Shown here in pieces: positions 23,191 through 30,414 of a stretch of DNA of 32,614 nt. This DNA comes from a virus, in the IMG/VR virus record IMGVR_UViG_3300037010_004170, positions 1 to 32,614 of that record, one strand, 5' to 3'. Every line of letters begins with the position of its first letter. Positions within the stretch are counted from its first letter, which is position 1. The notes under the pieces were generated by a model. It saw only the letters and a program-made list of their open reading frames with translations. It was not told the DNA's origin and searched no databases. Made by a program: the position numbers and the translations under genes.

Positions 23191-23463
23191 ATGAAGCGCA
23201 TCGTCCGCATTGCCGAAGAGCAAGACCTGACGGATTTCGCCAAACGGGCCGCCCTGGCCTTTCAGGACAATCCCGCGCAGTATTCCTATTCCGAAGCGGT
23301 AGATCGCCCTGGTGAGGGCACCGACCTGCATGCAGAGGACCTCCTGGCCCTGCGCTGGAACAGCATGAGCGTCCTGGTCTGCCGGTTGTCCGATTTCGAG
23401 CCGAGACTCTATCCGGTGCACCAGTTCATCAAGGGCGCCCTTCCCAAAGCGGAGAACGAATGA
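23191..23463 (+). CDS. Unknown early protein (90 residues)
   Basis: ATG 23191 has AAGGAG 7 bases upstream and is the first gene after the terminator. The product begins MKRIVRIAEEQDLTDFAKRA and has LVCRLSDFEPRLYPVHQFIK near the end. Its mixed alpha/beta character matches no recognised family. It overlaps the next gene by 4 bases (ATGA). Confidence 0.6.
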   Translation: MKRIVRIAEEQDLTDFAKRAALAFQDNPAQYSYSEAVDRPGEGTDLHAEDLLALRWNSMSVLVCRLSDFEPRLYPVHQFIKGALPKAENE

Positions 23464-23885
23464 GCGAGTTGGCGATCCACACCGAAGATGGAAAGGCCCT
23501 CATCGAGGCCTATCGCAAGACCCACGACGATCCCGAAGAAGACTTCGAGACAACCCTGGGCGACTATCTGGCGGACCTCATGCACGGAGCCGACGCCCTG
23601 GGCGTGGACTTCGAGGAAGCCTTGCGCCGAGGCTATGCCCACCATGCCGAAGAGAAGAAAGAACAGCCCGAGGCCACCCCTGATCCCCACATGGACCAAG
23701 GCGTCCGACTCCGCCGTCTCGCGCCTGGAACCCTTAATGTTCCCAAAGGAGTCGAGGGTACCGTCAAGGCGATGGGTCTTGGCCCCGAGGCTGACTTCAT
23801 GGTGGATTGGGACAACGGATTCACGGGGGACACCTACGAGTGGTCGGACGTAGACGTGCTTATCGAAGTGGTGGAGGCGCCATGA
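23460..23885 (+). CDS. DUF4314-like protein
   Basis: The 141-residue product has a helical N-terminal half (GKALIEAYRKTHDDPEEDFE) and a C-terminal beta half. The C-terminal part (VRLRRLAPGTLNVPKGVEG, TVKAM, FMVDWDNG) resembles the DUF4314 pattern with P-x-G-x-x-G-T-V followed by WDNG, a small beta-barrel common in phages and mobile elements. The exact role is unknown. The gene overlaps both neighbours by ATGA. Confidence 0.55.
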   Translation: MSELAIHTEDGKALIEAYRKTHDDPEEDFETTLGDYLADLMHGADALGVDFEEALRRGYAHHAEEKKEQPEATPDPHMDQGVRLRRLAPGTLNVPKGVEGTVKAMGLGPEADFMVDWDNGFTGDTYEWSDVDVLIEVVEAP

Positions 23886-24346
23886 CCACGATTGAGCCCC
23901 CAGAGGAAGAGGTCTGTGGCCTCGAATGTGAGGATGAGCCAGAGCCAGAACCTTTCGTGCCCATCGCCTGGAAGGCCGGAGAGAAGCCTGTCACGACCTG
24001 CGGGAAGAACGTGCCCGAGAAGCTGCTGCGCCACCTGGCCAGGCTGAATCTTCCCGTGGGGGTCCACACCCTGCGGGGCGACCTGGTGGAGCGGGAGAAG
24101 CTCCCCTCGCCCTGGATGTGCGCGGTCGATCAGCGGGGATACCCCGGCCTCATGGTGGAGGTTGACGAGAGCGCCATCCACATCTACGAGTCCCATGTTG
24201 CCGGCGAGGCAGGCCGCCACACGGGCGGCGCCATGGCCAGCTGCATGTCCTCGGATGAAATCACGAAACACCTCGCCTGGATTCTCGAAGCCCACGACCG
24301 CAAGGTCATGGCCAGCTTCGCCCTTTTCCCTGAAGAGTTCAACTAA
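23882..24346 (+). CDS. Unknown early protein (154 residues)
   Basis: ATG 23882 overlaps the preceding stop (ATGA); an earlier in-frame start would sit inside the previous gene. The N-terminus is acidic (EPPEEEVCGLECEDEPEPEP), followed by a CGKNVPEKLLRHLARL segment and a C-terminal helix (ITKHLAWILEAHDRKVM). No conserved motif was recognised. Being in the same operon as the DUF932-like gene suggests an accessory early role. Confidence 0.6.
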   Translation: MTTIEPPEEEVCGLECEDEPEPEPFVPIAWKAGEKPVTTCGKNVPEKLLRHLARLNLPVGVHTLRGDLVEREKLPSPWMCAVDQRGYPGLMVEVDESAIHIYESHVAGEAGRHTGGAMASCMSSDEITKHLAWILEAHDRKVMASFALFPEEFN

Positions 24347-24375
24347 GCATCCACACCACCCTGCAAGGAGACACC

Positions 24376-25716
24376 ATGCACACCTTTTCCAACCTGATCC
24401 GCCGCAACGAGAACCCCAAGCCAGTGGTAGCCATGGCCGACCCGCCCGAGAACGTGATCCTGGGCGAGCCCCGCTCCGTCTCCCTGAACCCCGAGGCCCG
24501 CGTCCAGGTGTGCGCAAGGGAAGAGGCACCCCAAACCTCGACCTTGGACACGCGGGTCCATCAGCACCAGGTCAATGGCCCAGGCGATGCCCCTCCAGAA
24601 ACGGAGGGCGCCTTCCGGGAGTGGCTGCGCAAGCTGAAGCCCATCACCAAGCTCCAAGAGGAGAGCGAGACCTGGCGGCCCTACGAGGACAGCATCTTCA
24701 TCAACCCGCATTTTGAACTGGATGACCGCGGTCAGCTCCTGGTGCATGACGGCCGCACGATGCGGGACAAGACCCTCATCCTGGACCCCTTCAGCAAGGC
24801 GGAGCGTCAACTGGCCAGCCGGTTCGGTCTGCCCTCTGCCCTGCCCGAGAAGCTGCGGGGCATTGGCGCCACGGAAGAACTGGCCCGGATCTTCGACAAG
24901 GCCGCGAGGCAGGGCCCCGAGGAGACCCTCTTCCGGGCCACGGAGGGCGGCGTCTTCGCGGCCCTGTCGCCCAGCTATCTCCGAATGGACAACCGCATCA
25001 TCCTCGGCCCCATGCTCTCCACCCTGGATCCCGACGCCTGGGGAGCCAGGAACCTGCACTTCGCGGACCCGAGCTTCTCGAGCTGGAGCCTGGTGCACCG
25101 GGAGAGCGCCCGGATGGTGGGCGGCGACCGCCTGATGGTTGCCCTCACCGGCAGCAACAGCGAGGACGGGGGCGGCAGCCTGCGGTGGTCCGTCGAGATC
25201 CTTCGCCTGGCTTGCCTCAACGGCTTGCTCCTGCCGATGCAGAGCATCGTTTCCACGAAGATGGTCCACCGCGGCCGGCGCATCGCAGAAGAGGCGCTGG
25301 CCATGGCCCACCTCCCGGCGAAAGTGCTGGACATGGTTCCGGACGAGGACGGGATGTTCAGCACGGCGGAGAACGCCTTTGGGCGCATCGAGCGGGCCCA
25401 GGAGATCACCATGGGATTCAACGAGGAGGAGCTCATCCAGGGGATCGGCGCCTGGGCGGGCATGACCATGGGTGAGCGCAATAACTTCCGAGCCTTCAAG
25501 CTGGAGAAGTATCGCCAGGACAGCGTGTGGCATTGGTCGAACGCCATCACAGAGCTCGGCAAGAGCGAGAAGAACCCGCGCCGGAACATGGAGATCCAGA
25601 CCAAGGCCTGGGAGTTCATGTGCAAGGCCACGGAAGAAAACGCCTTCGCCTTCGCCTGGAAACTGGCTTCCGATGGACGCGACCGGCTGAACCGATTGGC
25701 GCTGGCCGAACGGTAG
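24376..25716 (+). CDS. DUF932-like protein
   Basis: The 446-residue product starts after GGAG. Its first 150 residues are Pro-rich and variable. The middle and C-terminus show ALTGSNSEDGGGSLRWSVEI, RLACLNGLLLP and KMVHRGRR, a form of the conserved DUF932 core (SNSExGxxxLRxxxFxxRLVCxNGM), a family widespread in phages and plasmids with no established biochemical role. A further 100 residues are helical and charged. A 13-bp hairpin follows 16 bases after the stop. It is the last large gene of this operon. Confidence 0.6.
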   Translation: MHTFSNLIRRNENPKPVVAMADPPENVILGEPRSVSLNPEARVQVCAREEAPQTSTLDTRVHQHQVNGPGDAPPETEGAFREWLRKLKPITKLQEESETWRPYEDSIFINPHFELDDRGQLLVHDGRTMRDKTLILDPFSKAERQLASRFGLPSALPEKLRGIGATEELARIFDKAARQGPEETLFRATEGGVFAALSPSYLRMDNRIILGPMLSTLDPDAWGARNLHFADPSFSSWSLVHRESARMVGGDRLMVALTGSNSEDGGGSLRWSVEILRLACLNGLLLPMQSIVSTKMVHRGRRIAEEALAMAHLPAKVLDMVPDEDGMFSTAENAFGRIERAQEITMGFNEEELIQGIGAWAGMTMGERNNFRAFKLEKYRQDSVWHWSNAITELGKSEKNPRRNMEIQTKAWEFMCKATEENAFAFAWKLASDGRDRLNRLALAER

Positions 25717-25732
25717 CAATGGGTGGGCCAAC

Positions 25733-25767
25733 GGGAAGGGTCACCTCCGAACGGGGTGATCCTTCCC
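25733..25767 (+). terminator. 13-bp hairpin after the DUF932-like gene
   Basis: GGGAAGGGTCACC pairs with GGTGATCCTTCCC around a 9-base loop, one pair being a G-U wobble. No T-tract follows, so it may end transcription weakly, attenuate it or protect the 3' end. Confidence 0.5.
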
Positions 25768-25915
25768 CGAACAAGTGCGGTTCATCACATCCAGTTTTTC
25801 AATCTACCATTGGGTGCATGTGTATGATTAGCTTTGAAAATCGTAATGCCTGGAGGGATCTTGCTTGCGCTGGTTGGGAACACCATCACCCCCGTGAACT
25901 GTTTTTTTGCGCATG

Positions 25916-25927
25916 GGTCAATTGACC
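25916..25927. promoter_or_regulatory. Perfect 12-bp palindrome GGTCAATTGACC
   Basis: A perfect 12-bp palindrome lies 29 bases before the start of the next gene. It includes TTGACC, a -35-like hexamer, but no clear -10 was found. It could be an operator. Confidence 0.35.
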
Positions 25928-25956
25928 ACCTCGTTAAAACTCTAGTGACCTTGGTT

Positions 25957-26271
25957 ATGTCTTCCCCGGGGCCTGCGGATCGGATCCAGATCCTGAAGTT
26001 TCCCATCCACCTTCTTCCCCATCAGCAGGCGAAGGCAGCCCTGATCGCCGCGAAGGCCTTGATCCAAGAGGGCAAGCCCCTGAACACGAAGACCGTCACG
26101 GAACGGGCGGGCCTGGAGGTGCTCCTGGCTTTCCCCGTAGGCGAGGAAGTGCTTTCCGCAAGGCTGGAGTGCGTGCGCTGCCGGCTGGAGCAGGAATACA
26201 ATGGACCACCCGTTCCGGAGGAACCATGGCAAGCGCGATTGGACCTCGAGGAGTGCAGCCTGCCCGAGTGA
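25957..26271 (+). CDS. Small protein with possible helix-turn-helix
   Basis: I use ATG 25957 (MSSPGPADRIQILKF, 104 residues), but the start is uncertain: TTG 25834 and ATG 25846 are in frame, and none has a good ribosome site. Residues 25-55 (KAALIAAKALIQEGKPLNTK, then TVTERAG) resemble a compact helix-turn-helix. A CVRC pair follows. A GGTCAATTGACC palindrome lies just upstream. A regulatory role is possible, not shown. It overlaps the next gene by 46 bases. Confidence 0.5.
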   Translation: MSSPGPADRIQILKFPIHLLPHQQAKAALIAAKALIQEGKPLNTKTVTERAGLEVLLAFPVGEEVLSARLECVRCRLEQEYNGPPVPEEPWQARLDLEECSLPE

Positions 26272-26483
26272 CCTGGCATTGGGATGAGGGCTGGGAGAAG
26301 GCGCATGCTCGGGTGATGGGTGAGGACGGGGCCCTCTGTGGATTCATCCCTGAACGACCACCCATGATGCGCCCCCCGTTGATGGAGGCACGTTGCCGCG
26401 CCTGCCTGGAGAGGCTGGGAAACGCCGTATCGGTGTTCCCCAACCTCTACCGGCCGACCAGCCTGGGCGCGACCCAGGACTAG
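26226..26483 (+). CDS. Small Cys-containing protein, last plus-strand gene before helicase
   Basis: ATG 26226 has GGAGG 4 bases upstream (85 residues). The product contains VTWHWDEGWEKAHARVM and ends with RCRACLERLGNAV, a CxxC-like pair. No family is recognised. Its stop codon overlaps the stop of the opposing helicase gene, so the two transcripts converge with no space for a terminator. Confidence 0.6.
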   Translation: MASAIGPRGVQPARVTWHWDEGWEKAHARVMGEDGALCGFIPERPPMMRPPLMEARCRACLERLGNAVSVFPNLYRPTSLGATQD

Positions 26484-27850
26484 GCTCTTCGCGTGAGCTG
26501 AGGGGCCGCTGCGGTCGTCCGGTCCATTTCCCGGTAGCGGAACGAGGGACCGTCAAAGTGCAGATTGATGCTGCCGAGGCGGCCATCCCGCTGCTTGGCC
26601 ACGATGAGCTCGGCGGCTGAATCCTCGGCCTCGCCTTCCCGCAGCGCGACCATGCGCCGATGAATGAAGGCCACCAGGTCGGCATCCTGTTCGATGGTAC
26701 CGGAATCCCGCAGGTCGGACAGCTGGGGGCGGCCATTCTGGCGATGCTCCACCTCCCGGTTCATCTGGGAGAGCAGGAGAACCGGGAGGCCCAGGTCCTT
26801 CGCTAGCAGCTTCAGGCCACGGGTGATTTCTCCGATCCGGACCGCCTCGTTCTGGACCTTACCCCGCTCCGGGGAGGACAGCAGTTGCAGGTAGTCCACG
26901 GCCACGAAGTCCAGGCGCCCCTCCTTGGCGATGATCCGTTCCGCCTGGGCACGGATCTCCCGTACCGTGATGGTGGCTCGATCCGCGATGAAGATAGGCA
27001 GATCCGCCACCTCGGCCTTGGCCTGGGCAATCCGATCTACTACGTCCTGGTCGTACCCGTTGGCGATGGCTTCCTTCAGGTTGATCTGGCCATGCGTTGA
27101 GACCAGTCGGCCAAGAACCTCCTCCTTCGACATTTCCAGGATGAAGGCGGCGCAACGGTTCCCCCGCTGCGCCATGTATAGCAGCCAATTCAGGAGGAGG
27201 GCGGTCTTGCCAATGCCGGGCCGGGCCGCCAGGACAATGAGGTTCCCAGGTTTGAAGCCCTGGGTCATCCGGTCAAAACGACTGAACCCCGTCATCAACC
27301 CCTTGGGGGTCCGGCCATCCATCCGTGCCACCAGGTCCGCCATCCAGTCGTCTGCGAACTCGTAGACCTCCTGGAGGTTCCCCTTGCTCCGTGTCTGGAC
27401 GAGGGCGGTAAGCCCCCGGGAGGCCTCTTCCACGAGGGCGGCCGGGGCCAGGTCCTCCGCTGCCGCACGGCGCGCCAGCTCCATGCCCAGGTGGACAAGC
27501 CGACGGAAGCTGGCCTTCTCCCGAAGATGCTCCCCCAGCCGATGTGGCCGTCCCACGTCCTCCCCGGCCAGCAGCTCCACCAGGCCGGGGTACCCCCCCA
27601 CCAGATCCATCTTGCCCTGGTTCTCCAGGGCGATCTTCAGGGTGAGGGAGTTGACCTCCTCCCCTCGCCCCAGGAGGTGTAGCAGGGCCTCAAAGACGGC
27701 CCGGTGGGCCGGATGGACGAAGACCTCGGGCGTCATGTCCAGGCAGCACTCCGCGGCCAGGGCCTCGGCGCCCGGGGCGCAGCAGGTCGCCAGGAAGGAT
27801 CGCTCGGCGTCCAGATCCTCTGGTAAGCGTTCAGGCAGCCACTCAGCCAT
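26480..27850 (-). CDS. dnaB: DnaB-type replicative helicase
   Basis: ATG 27850 has GGAGG 6 bases upstream (456 residues). The N-terminal domain carries MTPEVFVHPAHRAVFEALLH, typical of DnaB. The RecA-like domain has Walker A ARPGIGKTA (209-217), a FVAVDYLQLL Walker B, then LLLSQMNREVEHR and SDLRDSGTIEQDADLVAFIH, all conserved DnaB motifs. It unwinds the fork and would be loaded by the upstream protein, whose gene it overlaps by 8 bases. Use of a phage helicase suggests an autonomous replication system. Confidence 0.95.
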   Translation of the reverse strand: MAEWLPERLPEDLDAERSFLATCCAPGAEALAAECCLDMTPEVFVHPAHRAVFEALLHLLGRGEEVNSLTLKIALENQGKMDLVGGYPGLVELLAGEDVGRPHRLGEHLREKASFRRLVHLGMELARRAAAEDLAPAALVEEASRGLTALVQTRSKGNLQEVYEFADDWMADLVARMDGRTPKGLMTGFSRFDRMTQGFKPGNLIVLAARPGIGKTALLLNWLLYMAQRGNRCAAFILEMSKEEVLGRLVSTHGQINLKEAIANGYDQDVVDRIAQAKAEVADLPIFIADRATITVREIRAQAERIIAKEGRLDFVAVDYLQLLSSPERGKVQNEAVRIGEITRGLKLLAKDLGLPVLLLSQMNREVEHRQNGRPQLSDLRDSGTIEQDADLVAFIHRRMVALREGEAEDSAAELIVAKQRDGRLGSINLHFDGPSFRYREMDRTTAAAPQLTRRA

Positions 27851-28817
27851 GGAGGGCCTCCGCCAGCAGCGCGCCCGTTTCCTCGGCCACAGCTGAATTG
27901 ACCCGTTCCCGGGCGGCCGGAACGTACTCCTCCCACATCTTGAGCTCAGCACTCCAGAACTTCGGCAGGTTCACGATGCCGGAGGTGATGTTCTGCTCCT
28001 GATCGCGTTCCTGTTGATCCAGATACACGAAGAGACAGGTCTTCAGGATGCGGGGGGTCAGCTCCGGGTGATCCAGAAGGATCTCCTTCCAGGCCCTTCG
28101 TGTTTGCTCAGGAGTGCCTGGCAGGCAGCGTGACGACGAGCCATCCCGGTGCCGCCGCAGGGCGTTGCTCGGATAGCCCTTCCGGGCGGCTTGCATCTGC
28201 GCCTCGTGGTCATGGGTCCAGTCGAACTCCGCGATGGACAGCTCCCGGGCCTGGGCTGGCGTGATGACCCGCGACTTCCGTGGTTTCTTCACCCGGTCCC
28301 CAGCAGCAGCCAGAACCCCCTCGCCAGAGGGGGGGCTGAAAGAAGCTTTTTCTTTTGTACTAGAAGTACTTACTCCGTACGCGCGAGGGCGCGCGTCACG
28401 CGCGGGTTCCAGATCATGCGCGAGGGGCTCGGAAACCTGGACGAAACCTGGAGCTAACCTGGATGGAACCTGGCCGGTTTCGTCTAGGTTCTTTCCAGGT
28501 TTCGCGGGACGACCACCCCGGGCTCCATTTGCCCGGCGAGCATCATCGGCTTTTTCCTGCTGGAAGAGGAGCGCCTCGAGGGTGGAATCGGTGAGGCTCT
28601 CCCCGATGGCTGTGAAGAAGCCTTGCACCTGGTCCCACCAGCGAACCATGTCCGAGGCCTGGGCCTGGGCCAGCGCCGCCGCGGCGCGAGGATCGTTCGG
28701 CAGGTAGCCGTGGCGCAGGTAGCCCGCTCGGCAGCGAAGCACCAGGGCTTGAACCGGAAGGGGGGCCGCCGCCAGGTCGGGTTCCCCCAGGAAGGCGTAG
28801 AGATTTTTCAGATTCAT
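27843..28817 (-). CDS. Replication initiator or helicase loader (DUF1376-like)
   Basis: ATG 28817 (MNLKNLYAFLGEPDLAAAPL, 324 residues) was chosen by the domain start; a longer frame to 28916 lacks support. Residues 1-95 (YLRHGYLPNDPRAAAALAQA, then ARRANGARGG) resemble the DUF1376/YdaU domain in phage replication proteins. A low-complexity linker (100-180) overlaps the origin-like DNA. The C-terminal part has KEILLDHPELTPRILKTCLF and EQNITSGIVNLPKFW. Just upstream of a DnaB gene it fits an initiator/loader. The initiator role is inferred from the iterons within the gene. Confidence 0.65.
   Translation of the reverse strand: MNLKNLYAFLGEPDLAAAPLPVQALVLRCRAGYLRHGYLPNDPRAAAALAQAQASDMVRWWDQVQGFFTAIGESLTDSTLEALLFQQEKADDARRANGARGGRPAKPGKNLDETGQVPSRLAPGFVQVSEPLAHDLEPARDARPRAYGVSTSSTKEKASFSPPSGEGVLAAAGDRVKKPRKSRVITPAQARELSIAEFDWTHDHEAQMQAARKGYPSNALRRHRDGSSSRCLPGTPEQTRRAWKEILLDHPELTPRILKTCLFVYLDQQERDQEQNITSGIVNLPKFWSAELKMWEEYVPAARERVNSAVAEETGALLAEALHG
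28340..28504. other. Candidate replication origin inside the initiator gene
   Basis: An AT-rich tract (28340-28373, about 30 percent GC) with the palindrome GTACT-AGA-AGTAC lies next to four AACCTGG repeats starting at 28434, 28445, 28456 and 28467, exactly 11 bp apart. Three inverted versions start at 28473 (GCCGGTT), 28484 (CTAGGTT) and 28495 (CCAGGTT), also 11 bp apart. Three pairs are symmetric about 28473, forming a 63-bp imperfect dyad (28442-28504). An 11-bp period is not a codon multiple, so protein repetition does not explain it. Iterons plus an AT-rich tract in the initiator gene is the lambda-type layout. Confidence 0.65.
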
Positions 28818-28989
28818 GGTTTCCCTTGTCAAAGGGGGATTTGGACGGCACACTGTCTGCGCGGTTGGAGGTCTGTCGTCAGCAGAATCTCGCCGCCACA
28901 GAGGGGCCAGAGCCAACTGGCGCCCTCGCCCTGTACCGGGTAGGCAATGGCAAGCCTACGGCTACGGGGTCAGTCTGTCAAGCAATCCT

Positions 28990-29021
28990 GAAAGCAAGCC
29001 CAGCCGGGCTTCTCTGCTTTC
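28990..29021 (-). terminator. Terminator-like hairpin left of the candidate centromere
   Basis: AAGCCC-AGCC-GGGCTT with an outer GAAAGC/GCTTTC arm forms a stable hairpin; the minus strand reads GGGCTTGCTTTC at its end. It would end the parA-parB transcript before the replication genes. Confidence 0.5.
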
Positions 29022-29040
29022 CGTGTGGATGAACCATCAC

Positions 29041-29150
29041 ACGCACGTACGCAGAGACGTGCGCGTGTGTGTCTCCGTGGAGAGACGTACACATGGACGT
29101 GCGTACGCACGTACGCACACACACCCATGCGTACATGCGCTCATGTTGAT
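29041..29150. repeat. ACGTRCGCA-type repeat cluster, candidate centromere
   Basis: The motif ACGTACGCA or close variants starts at 29045, 29057, 29085, 29097 and 29109, with palindromic TGCGTACGCA and CATGCGTACATG elements around them and GAGACGT repeated at 29054 and 29082. Located right after the putative ParB-like gene, it looks like a partition site. Simple CA/GT runs could inflate the pattern. Confidence 0.5.
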
Positions 29151-29168
29151 GGCAGCCGGACTGGCCCC

Positions 29169-29609
29169 TTAGTGCCGGTCGCGCAGCCGTTGGAGCATTT
29201 CCTCGGCCTTCTGGGGCCGGAGGGTGGGATCCACGATGAGGCCCAGGGCGATGTTCTGGAGCTCGGCAAAATGAATCCCCATGTCGTCCGCCAACTGCAT
29301 GGCCGCCGACCGAACCACGGGATCATAGAGGCTGTTTCCCGGGAGCCAGCCCCGGGCCCGGAGCGAGGCTCCCTTGGCGCTGCGCCCCTCGGAAAACCGG
29401 AAGGGCTCTGGCAGGGCTGGGGACGCATTTCGGGGCTCCTCGTCTCGAGGGGAGGCCGCCTGGAGGGGCGCGGCCGGCAAAGGAGCTTGCGCCTCCGCGG
29501 GGGCGGGCGCGGGGATTGTCCGCCGCATGGTGGCCGCGAAGTCCAGCTCCCCCTCCCGGACATGGGCCATGAGTCGGGCCCGTTTCTCCTCGAAGGTCTC
29601 CTTAGGCAT
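29169..29609 (-). CDS. ParA partner, possible centromere-binding protein
   Basis: ATG 29609 (MPKETFEEKRARLMAHVREG, 146 residues) overlaps the parA stop by 8 bases. The N-terminal helix and an Ala/Pro linker (PAPAPAEAQAPLPAAPLQA) lead to a C-terminal helical domain (YDPVVRSAAMQLADDMGIHF). No ParB domain is recognised, but plasmid partition partners are often small and divergent. Position after parA and beside the repeat cluster supports the assignment, which is inference. Confidence 0.55.
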   Translation of the reverse strand: MPKETFEEKRARLMAHVREGELDFAATMRRTIPAPAPAEAQAPLPAAPLQAASPRDEEPRNASPALPEPFRFSEGRSAKGASLRARGWLPGNSLYDPVVRSAAMQLADDMGIHFAELQNIALGLIVDPTLRPQKAEEMLQRLRDRH

Positions 29610-30261
29610 GTCGCCGCACCTTCTCCCGGGAGCCGCGGGTGGCCTCCAGGAAGCAAACCAGGTTCCGCATTTCCTCGGCACCTGTTGACTTCGGGGCGAA
29701 GTCCCAGACCGGGACGCCCGCCTCCACCGCCTCGGCGTATTCCTTCCGCTCCCACATGCGGCCGATGTACTCCCCCTTGTCGGAGGATTGAAGTGTGCCC
29801 ACGAAGATTTTGGCGACCTCGGTATTCCGGAAGAAGTTGCAAATGTAGAGCAGGGGGATGGGCTCCTGGCGGGCCGAACTCGCGTCCTTCACCGCGAGGT
29901 TCACGCGACCGATGGCGTAGACATCGTTGGGACCGGGGCGCGTGGGGCACAGCACGGCGTCGCAGGTCAGGAGGGCAACCTGGGTCAGGTAACTGGAGCC
30001 TGGCGGACAATCCAGCACCACGCTGCGGCCGTCCTTGCGGAGCTGAGCCACCAGATCGAAGACCTCCTCCGGGCTGGCGTCGTGCATTCGATGGGTGTCG
30101 AGGCCTGCCCGCAGGCCGAAGCGGGCGCTGTCCCCGTTCTGATCCAGGTCAATGAGGCTGGCGCCCAGGTGCGCCGCCAGGTGGACGGCCACGGTGGACT
30201 TGCCCACGCCGCCCTTGTAGTTGGCAACAGCCGTGACAAAAGGATTCGCTTTGAGCGTCAT
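29602..30261 (-). CDS. parA: ParA-family partition ATPase
   Basis: The 219-residue protein has the deviant Walker A KGGVGKST (16-23), LIDLDQNGD (36-44, Walker A') and VVLDCPPG, a Walker B. The small size (no N-terminal HTH) matches type Ib ParA. It moves DNA by ATP-dependent patterning on the nucleoid. AAGGTGG precedes ATG 30261. In phages, ParA proteins mark prophages kept as plasmids. A different role in DNA positioning cannot be excluded. Confidence 0.9.
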   Translation of the reverse strand: MTLKANPFVTAVANYKGGVGKSTVAVHLAAHLGASLIDLDQNGDSARFGLRAGLDTHRMHDASPEEVFDLVAQLRKDGRSVVLDCPPGSSYLTQVALLTCDAVLCPTRPGPNDVYAIGRVNLAVKDASSARQEPIPLLYICNFFRNTEVAKIFVGTLQSSDKGEYIGRMWERKEYAEAVEAGVPVWDFAPKSTGAEEMRNLVCFLEATRGSREKVRRHA

Positions 30262-30276
30262 GGGGCCACCTTCGCG

Positions 30277-30310
30277 TGTGTTGATGGCTTTATATCACCA
30301 TGTCAACACA
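30277..30310. promoter_or_regulatory. Inverted repeat in the parA promoter region
   Basis: TGTGTTGA (30277-30284) and TCAACACA (30303-30310) form an 8-bp inverted repeat around 18 bases containing TTTATA. On the minus strand the right arm supplies TTGACA. It lies 16 bases before the parA start; an autoregulatory operator is likely. Confidence 0.5.
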
Positions 30311-30339
30311 GAAGTTATGACCCCCTGTAATGGATAGTT

Positions 30340-30351
30340 TTAACTTGTTAA
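30340..30351. promoter_or_regulatory. Palindrome TTAACTTGTTAA
   Basis: TTAAC-TT-GTTAA is a 12-bp palindrome in the divergent region between parA and the zinc-ribbon gene, which starts 64 bases on. It may be an operator for one or both directions. Confidence 0.35.
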
Positions 30352-30414
30352 TGAACTCAACCGTTTTTCGTTGAAAGTCGGTGTGATTTGCAATACTTTG
30401 TTCGGGAGGTTCCC

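Noticed and set aside
24343-25731. 462-codon minus-strand frame opposite the DUF932-like gene
   Set aside because: Antisense shadow; the plus-strand frame has a ribosome site and family resemblance.
28442-28504. Protelomerase resolution site
   Set aside because: The dyad has many mismatches and lies inside a gene, and no protelomerase is encoded in the window; kept only as an alternative to an origin.
29041-29150. CRISPR array
   Set aside because: Repeats are about 9 bases and irregularly spaced; no spacer architecture or cas genes.
29025-30155. 376-codon plus-strand frame across parA
   Set aside because: Antisense to parA with its Walker motifs; Pro/Arg-rich, no conserved pattern.
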